Source of the DNA: UBA12545 sp051024685
Lineage (GTDB): Bacteria; Bacillota; DSM-521; Neomoorellales; Neomoorellaceae
DNA: 64,000 bases
Direction: 5' to 3'
NCBI GenBank assembly: GCA_051024685.1
Contig: JAZHPA010000006.1
Span: 30,210 to 94,209, forward strand
The notes under the pieces are model-generated. The model was not told where the DNA came from and did not search any database. It was given only the letters and a program-made list of their open reading frames with translations. The translations under genes were made by a program, and so were the position numbers. Below are positions 14,464 to 22,662 of the stretch, one piece after another (position 1 is the stretch's first letter; each line of letters opens with the position of its first letter).

Positions 14464-15573
14464 TTAAGCTCCGCCGCCTTCTTCGAGAAGCTCGGGCACC
14501 CTTACGGGAAGCAGAATGTAAAGGCATTTTTCGGAATTCACCGTTATGGGCCGGAGCGCACCGGTGAACTCCAGCTTTACACGCTCCCCCAAAGCTACCC
14601 GCAGTATTTTTGCCAGGTAGGAAGGGTTAAAGGCGATTCTGATTTCCCCCTCGGCCTCCGCGGGTAGTACCTCATGTAACATTCCGGTGTCTGAGAAAGC
14701 CTCCAAAGTAACGGAGCTGTTGAGGGATAACAGGCAGTAGCGCACTCTTTGCGAAGTGTCTACCAGCAGCGCTACCCTCTCTAGGGCATCCAGAAGGATC
14801 CTGCGGTCTACTACCAGCCCGGCCCGCGCCTCAGTGGGAAGCACCTGCCGGTACGGTGGGAAGTTCCAGTTGAGCAGCCTGGTAAATACCTGGGCGTTCC
14901 CGCAGGTAAAGTACGCCAGCGTAGGGCCGATCAGCACTTCCACCCCCTGGCCTTCTGGCAGCACTTTGGACAAGGCCCTCATGCTATCCGCAGGCAACAG
15001 AACCTTCCGGGGTTCGCACCTCACTTCCACCAGCCCCTCGTAGAGCGCCAGCCGGTGGGTGTCGGTGGCCACGAGGTGGAGCCTCTCCCCGTCGAAGTCG
15101 AACAGTACAGAGTTGTACGTTCCATCGCCTGCCGCTACCAGCACTTCTTTGATCGTTTCTTTGAAGGCGTCAGCAGGAACCGCAAAACGGAGGGCATCCT
15201 TTTCCTGCTCAGGCGGAGTGGGATAATGTTGCGGGTCGATCACCGTGAGTTCGGCACGGCTCTTGCCGCAGAGCACCGTACAGGTGTTACCTGAGGCCTC
15301 CAGCTCCACCTGAGCGCAAGACGGAAAGCTGTCCACCAGCTCGCAGAAGAGCTTCCCGGGAACCAGCACCGTGCCTTCAGCCCCGGGCGGCACCTCCGCA
15401 GAGGCGGAGACTGTTATGCCCATCTGGAGGTCCGTGGCCGAACAGTGGAGGCGGTCCCCCCTGGCCTCCAGGTGGAAACACTCCAGAACGGTCATAGTGG
15501 TGGTTTTGGCGAGGAACGGGCGGGCCGCATCAAGGAGACCCGCAAGCTCTTTGACGCCGATCTGGCAGCGCAT
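14464..15573 (-). CDS. dnaN: DNA polymerase III beta subunit (sliding clamp), plasmid-encoded
   Basis: The 369-residue product is a full-length beta clamp with three repeated domains. It opens MRCQIGVKELAGLLDAARPF and contains ATDLQMGITVSA, LVPGKLFCELVDSFP, VATDTHRLALYEG and a C-terminal IAFNPSYLAKILRVAL and TVNSEKCLYILLPVR. These are standard DnaN landmarks that form the ring and the hydrophobic pocket for client motifs. Plasmid-borne clamps are rare; the host should have a chromosomal copy. It leads the ubiquitin-like operon behind its own terminator hairpin (15599-15628), which may reduce expression from the upstream promoter. A GC-rich hairpin overlaps its 3' end (about 14453-14482). Confidence 0.95.
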   Translation of the reverse strand: MRCQIGVKELAGLLDAARPFLAKTTTMTVLECFHLEARGDRLHCSATDLQMGITVSASAEVPPGAEGTVLVPGKLFCELVDSFPSCAQVELEASGNTCTVLCGKSRAELTVIDPQHYPTPPEQEKDALRFAVPADAFKETIKEVLVAAGDGTYNSVLFDFDGERLHLVATDTHRLALYEGLVEVRCEPRKVLLPADSMRALSKVLPEGQGVEVLIGPTLAYFTCGNAQVFTRLLNWNFPPYRQVLPTEARAGLVVDRRILLDALERVALLVDTSQRVRYCLLSLNSSVTLEAFSDTGMLHEVLPAEAEGEIRIAFNPSYLAKILRVALGERVKLEFTGALRPITVNSEKCLYILLPVRVPELLEEGGGA

Positions 15574-15598
15574 GTGCCATCCCCCTTTGAAAAAAATT

Positions 15599-15628
15599 TA
15601 AGGCCGGGAATTTTTCCCGGCCTTTTTC
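15599..15628 (-). terminator. Intrinsic terminator between small membrane protein gene and dnaN
   Basis: GGCCGGGAA (15602-15610) pairs with TTCCCGGCC (15614-15622); on the minus strand the stem is followed by TTAAATTTTTTTC. It lies between the small membrane-protein gene and dnaN, so expression of the clamp depends on read-through or a local promoter. Confidence 0.75.
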
Positions 15629-15654
15629 GTACAGAGCAAAGACCACCCGGAGAG

Positions 15655-15876
15655 CTACCACGCGCCGTGGAGGCGCAGGCAGAACATGGTCAGGTGGTAG
15701 AGGATATAGATCGTGGCGAATATGAAGAAGCCCCAGACAGCGCCTGGCGGGATGTGCTCGTCGAGGAAATCGAACACCTGCTCGGCCCAGTTTCTTTCTT
15801 CCTGAAACCCGGCCTTCTCCCCACCGGCAGGTTCGCCGGAAACGGGTGCGGCTTTTTTAGAAAGGTCTACGGCCAT
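15655..15876 (-). CDS. Small single-pass membrane protein, 73 residues
   Basis: The ATG at 15876 gives MAVDLSKKAAPVSGE and a soluble, Glu-rich N-terminus. A single hydrophobic segment follows near the C-terminus (AVWGFFIFATIYILYHLTMF). A longer in-frame start (15975) would lie inside the upstream terminator and is not believed. An AAGGAGG sequence lies about 65 nt upstream, followed by a GC-rich palindrome (CCCCGGCCGGGG), so the initiation signal is unusual. It is the first gene after leader RNA A. Function unknown. Confidence 0.5.
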   Translation of the reverse strand: MAVDLSKKAAPVSGEPAGGEKAGFQEERNWAEQVFDFLDEHIPPGAVWGFFIFATIYILYHLTMFCLRLHGAW

Positions 15877-15954
15877 GGTCGGTGGCCAGGCACGGGAAGG
15901 CCCCAGCCGGGGACTCCCTTCCCGCCCCGGCCGGGGCACCTCCTTTTTTAGAAA

Positions 15955-16152
15955 ATAATATAGCCCTGTTGCCATAAGACAACAGGGCCTTTTGGTACAC
16001 CTTTTAACTGTCGTATTCCCGCATCCTGCCGCAGCAGTTGCAGGTCTGTGCTCCCCCTGCGGGGAGCTCTAATTTGCCCATGCTCCCGAAGGAGCTAAGC
16101 TCTGATTCAAATATTTCACGAAGATTATACCATGATCCACGAAGAAAAGCAA
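15955..16152 (-). promoter_or_regulatory. Promoter, conserved leader RNA (copy A) and terminator of the clamp operon
   Basis: The promoter reads TTGCTT (16147-16152), 17 bp, TATAAT (16124-16129) with a TGG extension. The transcript then carries, in order, CAGAGCTTA, a hairpin, ATGGGCAAA, a GC-rich hairpin, CAGACC, a third hairpin, and ATGCGGGAA (16104 down to 16016). An intrinsic terminator follows, GGCCCTGTTG pairing with CAACAGGGCT (15962-15990), then T-rich sequence. Copies B (26.6 kb) and C (44.9 kb) share all these blocks with covarying stems. The order promoter, structured RNA, terminator, gene is that of an attenuator or riboswitch; I recognise no known class. Confidence 0.7.
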
Positions 16153-16197
16153 TAACAGCATTGCCCTAAAGGGCAGGGCTAGAAGTGCTGGTCCAAT

Positions 16198-17670
16198 TTT
16201 TTTGTCCCTTAATGGTAGCTACTTAGCAGATTCAGCCCGCAGCAGGCGGTTGAGGTACCAGTTCTTTTCATCCCTTAATAGTGCCTGCTTAACCAAAAAG
16301 ATATAACCTCCTTTCGTGCTTTCAATACCTTAGGGTTTGCTCCTTCCAAGCGTACGAGTTTCGTACGGCTGAGCTACTCTTTTTATCCCCTAATGGTATT
16401 AACTTAACCTTTGCGATAATGCTCTGCGAACTTCCAGTAGTTTTTCATCCCTTAATGGGCGCCTACTTAACTCCCAAAACTGTGGAGGATGTCCTCGCCA
16501 GATTCCTCCTTTTCATCCCTTATTGGTATTAACTTAACCCCTCCGTAGCGCACCTGGCGCCCTAGAAGCCGCGAGACTTTTCATCCCCTAATGGTATTAC
16601 TTAATATCTCACTTTTGCAGAGGAATGCCTTTGGCTTGAACTCTTTTAATCCCTTATATGGTACTTACTTGACAAATGACGTAGGAACGAGATTTAATAC
16701 CTCCTTCTGCTTCTCATCCCTTATTGGTACTTACCTAACCACCCCAAAATTAGATACCCGCATAAGCCTTAGTCCCTTTTCATCCCTTAATGGTACTTTA
16801 CCTAACGTGGCCACGCAGGAGGAACAGCGGCTCATCACTCATCTTTTTATCCCTTAGTGGTACTTACCTAATTCGTTAGGCCCGGTATGAAAGTTTGTGG
16901 CCAAGGCGCTTTTTATCCCTTGATGGTACTTACTTAACATGAAAAAGAACTCATGGAAAAAACAAATTTTGTTTTCTTTTAATCCCTTATTGGTACTAAC
17001 CTAACTTCTGGAACAGCACTCTCTTCCTGGCTTAGAGTCTCCTTTTCATCCCTTATTGGTACTAAACTAACTGGAAGGCATCGTCAACTTTTATCCCGCT
17101 TTTACTTACTTTTCATCCCTTATTGGTACTAAACTAACCATATCGACCAGTATAGACATAATCGAGGCCCGTACACTTTTCATCCCTTATTGGTACTAAA
17201 CTAACAAGATATACATTTTTGCAAATGTATGCCTAAATGTACTTTTCATCCCTTATTGGTACTAAACTAACCTATGCGGACCGGAGCCTATAAGACTATA
17301 AATGCCTGCTTTTCATCCCTTATTGGTACTAAACTAACTCAGGCTCCATATCGGCACTCGGACGCTCATAAAATACTTTTCATCCCTTATTGGTACTAAA
17401 CTAACGGGTGGATATTGTGGATAGCCAGCCGGTGATAACTCTTTTCATCCCTTATTGGTACTAAACTAACTGCAGCTAGCATTGTGTCAAACGATACCCA
17501 ATCAATCTTTTCATCCCTTATTGGTACTAAACTAACGGCAAAGGATATGCTTTCCATCCAAATTCGCAAGCTACTTTTCATCCCTTATTGGTACTAAACT
17601 AACCAAGTTTTAGTCTTGCAGACTGATCGCCTCCTATCGTCTTTTCATCCCTTATTGGTACTAAACTAAC
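16198..17670 (-). CRISPR. CRISPR array 2 (about 23 repeats) of the type IV-D locus
   Basis: Repeats of about 30 bp run from 16198 to 17670 with spacers of roughly 35-38 bp. In transcript sense the unit begins GTTAGTTTAGTACCAATAAG and ends GGGATGAAAAG. The ten leader-proximal copies (from 17042 on) are identical. Those farther left differ stepwise and the first few are decayed, with one (about 16318-16346) almost erased. The array lies directly downstream of recD on the same transcribed strand. The repeat is related to that of array 1, consistent with one Cas6 processing both. Confidence 0.97.
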
Positions 17671-17776
17671 CCACCTCCAAACGTAGACGTTGCAAGGCAT
17701 TTCCGGTAATGAGAAGGCCTCTTTTGTCGTCGACCCCCAGTAACGCAAAAACCCTAGAAGATCGACGACACCTTGC
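17671..17776 (-). promoter_or_regulatory. CRISPR leader 2
   Basis: This shares GTAGACGTTGCAAGGCA, TTTGTCGTCGACCCCCAGTAA, GCAAAA and a terminal TCGACGA with leader 1, at the same spacing from the first repeat. It starts where the recD stop codon ends, so the array can be read both from its own leader and by read-through from the cas operon. Confidence 0.75.
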
Positions 17777-20161
17777 TTATGTCCCCTCCTGCCCGGCTGC
17801 AACATAGGGCACAATCTCTGGAGCATATGCGGCGGAACGTGCTGCTGGGCGAAATACCTCTTTATCCACCAGCAGGGACCGTATACGATCGCCTAGCGTG
17901 CACCTGCAGGCAACAGGCTCACGCGAAGCTATTTCCTCCCATATGTTGCGAGGCCCTACCAAAACGAGGCCTTTCCTTGCCCTGGTAACCGCCGTATAAA
18001 GCCAGTCCCTGCCCCAGCTTCCCACCCGATCCAGGGCAAGAACCACCCAGTCAGCACCTGACCCTTGCGCTTTATGCACCGTACAAGCATATGCAAGAGT
18101 CAGGTACCGTCCGGCCTCCTCCGGGTAGTAGAGTGCCCTTGTGCCGCCAAAATCCACCTCTAAACACGGCCGTTCCACGTCATCAGCTTCATAGACACCT
18201 ATTACCTTACCCTGCATACCGTTAAAGATCGTCGATCTAGGGGCACGGTGGCCATTGCCGTTTTGCTCATAATCGTTTACCACTGCCATTACGGGGTCAC
18301 CGGCGGAAAAATCGGTGCCCAGCAATGGAGGTAACGGATTGAGCTGCTTCTTCAGGTCTTCGTTGAGCAGTCTGGCAGCTGTTTCGGCCTGCCTTCTGCG
18401 ATCACCTATATTTTTGGCAGTCAAGACCAAAACTGCGCCAGGGCCATGCTTCCTCCATAACTCGGTGGCCACCTGCACTGCACGAGCGTGAGTCTCCTCA
18501 GGTGTTGCCTCAACTATCTCCACCCCAGCAGGTGGGACCTCAAATTTGCCCCTTCGTACCGAACGGGCCAGGTCCAGCATGCCTGCCTGTTTCTGGCGGT
18601 ATACCGTTTTGAGGGTAACTCTTTCAAGGCCGGAAACCCCTTCTGCTAAACGCAAAATTTCCTGGAACACAGGCCCCGGCCCTACCGGCGGAAGCTGGCC
18701 AGAGTCGCCCGCCAGCACGAGGCGGGCCCCGGGCAGGCACCTATTTAGCAGCCGGGCAAAGGCTACAACATCCGTCATACTCATCTCGTCCACTACAACC
18801 AGGGATAGGTTCCATTTTTGTACCTGTTTCCCTGGTCGATTAACGTCTTCCAGAGGCACGACAAGCTCCTTCATAGCCAGATCTTTGGCCCCACGGTCTA
18901 TTTCGGCGAACCGGTGTATCGTCCAATCAAGGTCCACACCGGCATGTTCCCCTAGCCGTCTGGCTGCTATCCCCGTAGGTGCCAGGACCGCCACATCCTC
19001 ATTTGTAAGCAGCTTATAACCCCGGACCAAGGCCGCAAGCACGGCAGTCTTACCCGTCCCGGCCTCGCCGTCCAGGATTACCACTTTATTCCGAGCCACC
19101 GCCCGGACGAACTCTTCTTGCTCGTGGTTTAAGGGTACATCGGCTACCTTGCGGACCGTATTGAGGAGCTCAGCAGGATCAACATCTGTTACTGGCGGAG
19201 TTTTGAGGATCATGGTCAAAGATTCTGCTGCTATCCTCTCGCTGTGGTAGACCCCGGAAAGGTACACGCAAGGCACTTCCAGGAGCTTATATTCCCAGGC
19301 AAAGGACGAAGAAGGCCATACGTTGGGCACTCCTGGTTTCGGAAGCACGGCGCTCAGGTATTGGTCGGCATCCTTATAGTCTTTAAAAGCACCCTTCATC
19401 CGGCCCAAAAGAAAGCCTACAACTTTTTTCCTTTCGCAGTAAGTGTGGCCTCGTTCGGCTTCGCGCCAGAGATACATTGACACATTGGCCGCCACGCTTT
19501 TAGTCAGCTCGGCACTCATGCCAAAAGAAGTGGCCAGGCGTTCGGCAACCTGATAGGCACCTTCCCGGCCTTTGCTTAAGTCCGGCACATGCACCAAGTG
19601 ATACGGGTCATTGCGGAGGAGGCCCGCCACGGTAAGCTCTCTTCTGGCCGCACGGTATCTCAAGAAGTCGTATATCTTTAGCAAGTCCGGCTCGTCAAAG
19701 GTATCTCCCAAGAGGTCTCTAAGCATCTGGAGGTTAGTGTTGTGGTAGAGGAGGTGGAAATTTCGGGCCAGAGCTCGGGCCCTGTCTCCGCCTACGACCT
19801 GGTCGAGTACGGCAGCAGCTTTTTCCTCTTCCTCGGGCGCGCGGAACAACTTTACAAAGGCGTCTAAATTGGGGCAACCAGTCGCTGCTAGGACCGTCTC
19901 TATCTCGCCCGGGCTCATAGTTATGCCGTGCTCAGCTAGGACGTCATAATCGGCCTTTAGGAAGGAGGCCCGGTCAACTTTTTCTATTTCAAACACATTG
20001 GCCGAACTGTAATGCCCGACCATCCTATAACGGAAAAACTTCCGTAAGGGTTCTTCTACATCCGGGGCTAACCGGAAAGATACAACGTCCCGGCTATCCA
20101 GCAATAACTTACCACGGCCCTTTTTAAATTCTACTACAGTACCTATGAGCACATCGGACAT
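17777..20161 (-). CDS. recD: RecD-like helicase of the type IV-D CRISPR-Cas system
   Basis: The 794-residue protein has a long N-terminal region (1-340) with SF1B/RecD2-like helix-hairpin features. The helicase core follows: Walker A GEAGTGKT (365-372), LAPTGIAARRL (motif Ia), LVVVDEMSMTD (motif II), GDSGQLPPVGPGPVF (motif III), LTLAYACTVHKAQGSGADWV (motifs V/Va) and YTAVTRARKGLVLVG (motif VI). RecD-family helicases replace the DinG helicase of type IV-A in the IV-D subtype. It is the last gene of the cas6-csf1-csf2-csf3 operon and abuts the CRISPR leader. Expected role: unwinding or blocking DNA targeted by the crRNA complex. Confidence 0.88.
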   Translation of the reverse strand: MSDVLIGTVVEFKKGRGKLLLDSRDVVSFRLAPDVEEPLRKFFRYRMVGHYSSANVFEIEKVDRASFLKADYDVLAEHGITMSPGEIETVLAATGCPNLDAFVKLFRAPEEEEKAAAVLDQVVGGDRARALARNFHLLYHNTNLQMLRDLLGDTFDEPDLLKIYDFLRYRAARRELTVAGLLRNDPYHLVHVPDLSKGREGAYQVAERLATSFGMSAELTKSVAANVSMYLWREAERGHTYCERKKVVGFLLGRMKGAFKDYKDADQYLSAVLPKPGVPNVWPSSSFAWEYKLLEVPCVYLSGVYHSERIAAESLTMILKTPPVTDVDPAELLNTVRKVADVPLNHEQEEFVRAVARNKVVILDGEAGTGKTAVLAALVRGYKLLTNEDVAVLAPTGIAARRLGEHAGVDLDWTIHRFAEIDRGAKDLAMKELVVPLEDVNRPGKQVQKWNLSLVVVDEMSMTDVVAFARLLNRCLPGARLVLAGDSGQLPPVGPGPVFQEILRLAEGVSGLERVTLKTVYRQKQAGMLDLARSVRRGKFEVPPAGVEIVEATPEETHARAVQVATELWRKHGPGAVLVLTAKNIGDRRRQAETAARLLNEDLKKQLNPLPPLLGTDFSAGDPVMAVVNDYEQNGNGHRAPRSTIFNGMQGKVIGVYEADDVERPCLEVDFGGTRALYYPEEAGRYLTLAYACTVHKAQGSGADWVVLALDRVGSWGRDWLYTAVTRARKGLVLVGPRNIWEEIASREPVACRCTLGDRIRSLLVDKEVFRPAARSAAYAPEIVPYVAAGQEGT

Positions 20162-20182
20162 AATTAAATTGTCCCCCCTTTC

Positions 20183-20983
20183 TTAGATACCTAACCCTTG
20201 AACCCCTTCTTCTACTTCCTCCAGGGAGGCATTTTCTTTGCGACGCCTCCTATGCCTTATCTCCTCCAGAACAACTTCCTGTCCGACCGGTAGCCAGCGC
20301 TCCAGCGGAGGACAGTAGCATAAAGCCCGGTTAGTTGGGGCCCAATAGGGAGGAGCATAAGATGTGCAAGCCAGGACTCCCTTTATGCCGTTTGGGGCCT
20401 CATCTACAGGCACGGGCCGGGCTGCATAGCCGTCCGGGGTCATGATAGTATAATCTCCCTTGCTCTCCCTTATGGCTATATCAGCCACCCTGCCGAAACC
20501 CGCCGCCCCCCTCACGCCTATATGCTTTAGGTCCGAGAGCAGGTCTTCGACAGCCGCCCTGTCCCCGTCAAACCAAAAACGCACCCGGGGAGTGGCGACC
20601 AAAAGGAGCGACTGCCGCCACTGGCGGAAGGCCCCCGTAGCCGCAGGGGGGTCGACTACAAATGGGTTGCGATTGCGGCTTAAAGCAGCATATGAGTAGG
20701 CAGTATCCGTCCACGTCATACTCCTGTTCCACCGGAAAGTCCGTATTGTAGCAGGCCGGTCCACCCAAATGGCAGAGGCGCGGTAGAAACGGTGCTGCTT
20801 CCCCGCAACGGCTAATGGAAGCACCAGGCGTCCGAAATCTTCCGGCGCGGGCGGATCTACCTGCCCCGTGCGGGCAGCCGCCAAGCGCATCAAGAGGGAA
20901 TCAAAGCACAGGGGGTAGAGCGGCCGCCTGCTCTGGTAGGCCAGGGGCGTCGCCAGCTCTATGATCACTTCGTAGCAGGGCAT
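20183..20983 (-). CDS. csf3: Csf3 (Cas5-type subunit), type IV CRISPR
   Basis: The start at ATG 20983 follows GGGAGACGG and the csf2 stop. A long in-frame extension to 21079 overlaps csf2 and is not believed. The 266-residue protein has the Cas5/RAMP layout: an N-terminal RRM-like strand (CYEVIIELATPLAYQSRRPL) and a Gly-rich loop in the second half (DLKHIGVRGAAGFGRVADIAI). Csf3 caps the 5' handle of the crRNA in type IV complexes. Gene order csf1-csf2-csf3 with cas6 and recD supports this. Identity rests on fold motifs and context more than on strong sequence similarity. Confidence 0.75.
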   Translation of the reverse strand: MPCYEVIIELATPLAYQSRRPLYPLCFDSLLMRLAAARTGQVDPPAPEDFGRLVLPLAVAGKQHRFYRASAIWVDRPATIRTFRWNRSMTWTDTAYSYAALSRNRNPFVVDPPAATGAFRQWRQSLLLVATPRVRFWFDGDRAAVEDLLSDLKHIGVRGAAGFGRVADIAIRESKGDYTIMTPDGYAARPVPVDEAPNGIKGVLACTSYAPPYWAPTNRALCYCPPLERWLPVGQEVVLEEIRHRRRRKENASLEEVEEGVQGLGI

Positions 20984-20984
20984 A

Positions 20985-22022
20985 TTACCGTCTCCCTCGC
21001 CTGCCGCTGCCGTTTTCGCCGGACGCAGCAGCTTTCTTCTCGGCAGCTTCTTTGGCCATGCGTTCGACCTTCGGGCCAAGCTCCGCCAGGTATTTCCTTA
21101 TGGACTCTTTATTTTCTTGGAGATATTTCCAGTAAGCAGCAGCCTTTTCTTTAATGTTGGAAGTTATTTCCTCCTTAGTCACAGGATCAAAATACTGGAG
21201 TTCCACCCGGCCGAAGCCCTTAGCGTGCCAGCCCCCGATTTCTGCCCGCTCAACGAAACAATCCACAAAGGCCCAAAAGGCGTTTACCGTCGGCTCTGGA
21301 GCCCAATCCAAGGCAAAGTAGTGGGTGAAGACGGTGTTGATGGGAATAGCCTCACCGTTGTAAATCATACGGCCGGACTCACGCTTTTTCCTGGGCTGCT
21401 GGCCTTCTTCTTTAGTTTCTTCCTCGATGGGTTCCTCTACCTCGTCGGAAACGAACATACCATCGTCATACCTGGTGAGCCGAACGACCCTGCTGGATAT
21501 TGCGCTGTTAAGATCTGTCAAGGAAGGAAGGTATTCCGCCTTATAGTTGCCGTATTCCAGAGCAATAGGATCGCTAACTAGGGTTTCTTTAGTCACCGGG
21601 ACCATGAAGCCTACCCGCATCTTACCGGGGAGGAAACAGCCCCGAAGGGAACCGCCGAGGAGATCTACAAAGGGCAAAGTGCTGCGGAGCTCTTTTCTGA
21701 GCTCAGGCCCGCCTATAGAAGCAGTGCCTGCTTCGGTCGCACCCCCCGCCAGAAGGAAGTAGGCTACATGCCTGTCAAGCAGGTTATAGGCGTCAAGGAC
21801 TTCCAACGTGCGGTCTACGAAGATCCGTCTGGTGAGGCCCCGGATGCCGTTACCGGAAACGGCAGGGATTTCGATAATCTTACCATCGGACAACACGTAG
21901 TTTATGCGTCGTACACTAGTTGTGTTGCTAATCCTGGCCCCTTCTTCCGGAGGCTCACCGTGCACTATTGGTGTTATTGCCCGGGCCAGACCCGGAAGAA
22001 AGATTTTTTGGAGCTGACTCAT
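20985..22022 (-). CDS. csf2: Csf2 (Cas7-type backbone), type IV CRISPR
   Basis: The 345-residue protein begins MSQLQKIFLPGLARAITPIV. It contains the Cas7/RAMP signature IIEIPAVSGNGIRGLTRRIF, where the Gly-Asn-Gly/Ser-Ile-Arg-Gly loop is typical of RRM-fold backbone subunits. LPFVDLLGGSLRGCFLPGKMRVGF and a late WHAKGFGRVEL Gly-rich segment follow. Csf2 polymerises along the crRNA. A clean GGAGATGATACTTT site precedes ATG 22022. The C-terminal 60 residues are a charged helix (KEKAAAYWKYLQENKESIRKYL) with a basic tail. Confidence 0.85.
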   Translation of the reverse strand: MSQLQKIFLPGLARAITPIVHGEPPEEGARISNTTSVRRINYVLSDGKIIEIPAVSGNGIRGLTRRIFVDRTLEVLDAYNLLDRHVAYFLLAGGATEAGTASIGGPELRKELRSTLPFVDLLGGSLRGCFLPGKMRVGFMVPVTKETLVSDPIALEYGNYKAEYLPSLTDLNSAISSRVVRLTRYDDGMFVSDEVEEPIEEETKEEGQQPRKKRESGRMIYNGEAIPINTVFTHYFALDWAPEPTVNAFWAFVDCFVERAEIGGWHAKGFGRVELQYFDPVTKEEITSNIKEKAAAYWKYLQENKESIRKYLAELGPKVERMAKEAAEKKAAASGENGSGRRGRR

Positions 22023-22047
22023 AAAGTATCATCTCCTTTCATAGAGC

Positions 22048-22662
22048 TTATTTTGCACTTTTGTTTTTACTTCTGGCCAGAAGGCTAGCAATCCGCCAGA
22101 AAGGGTCGCTAAAAAGGATGCGGTATTCGCGGCCCGAAGGCTCAAGTTCGATGACTTGCTCTACGGCATCCGCCAGCTTTGGCAATTCCACAGGCACCGT
22201 GAAATTATCGTCGTTGGTGACCAGGGTAACATATCCGGGGTTGCCCCAGCTTACCGCAGCTTCCAGTATCAGGTGTTTTTTGTAAGGGTTCTTTTTTCCC
22301 CGGATAACGAAGATATACGGAGGATCAAAGCCCTTCCGCATGTCCAATAGCAGCGTATCAATCTCCTCGTCGCTATAGTTGCGATAGCCGGTAGCAGGCG
22401 ATATTACAAGTGCTCTTTTTATGCCCAGCGTCAGCAAACTCCTATTTTGGATGGCCCACGAGCACCCTTCGCAAATAAAGTCGGAATATTTACAGGCGCA
22501 CTGGTGCTCGTCCATCCAGTTGCTGGAAGGTTTAAAAAGTTTGACCTCTCCTACCAGTGGGCCACCGCATACCCGGCAGTACCCTTCCTGAACCGAAGTA
22601 AGGTTGCCCGCAGCTAATACATGCCACGCTAGCTGCGGAGCAGTAACGGTATAGGGTGTCAT
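22048..22662 (-). CDS. csf1: Csf1 (type IV signature, zinc-finger protein)
   Basis: The start is taken at ATG 22662, which overlaps the cas6 stop by 4 bp and follows GGGGGATGG; the protein has 204 residues. Csf1-type metal ligands are visible: Cys29 and Cys32 (CRVCGG), Cys55/Cys57 (CACK) and Cys64/Cys67 (CEGC). The pattern matches the small Cas8-like Csf1 family, which sits near the crRNA 5' end and contacts the protospacer-adjacent motif. The C-terminal half (LILEAAVSWGNPGYVTLVTN) is mixed alpha/beta. Placement between cas6 and csf2 supports the call. Confidence 0.8.
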   Translation of the reverse strand: MTPYTVTAPQLAWHVLAAGNLTSVQEGYCRVCGGPLVGEVKLFKPSSNWMDEHQCACKYSDFICEGCSWAIQNRSLLTLGIKRALVISPATGYRNYSDEEIDTLLLDMRKGFDPPYIFVIRGKKNPYKKHLILEAAVSWGNPGYVTLVTNDDNFTVPVELPKLADAVEQVIELEPSGREYRILFSDPFWRIASLLARSKNKSAK

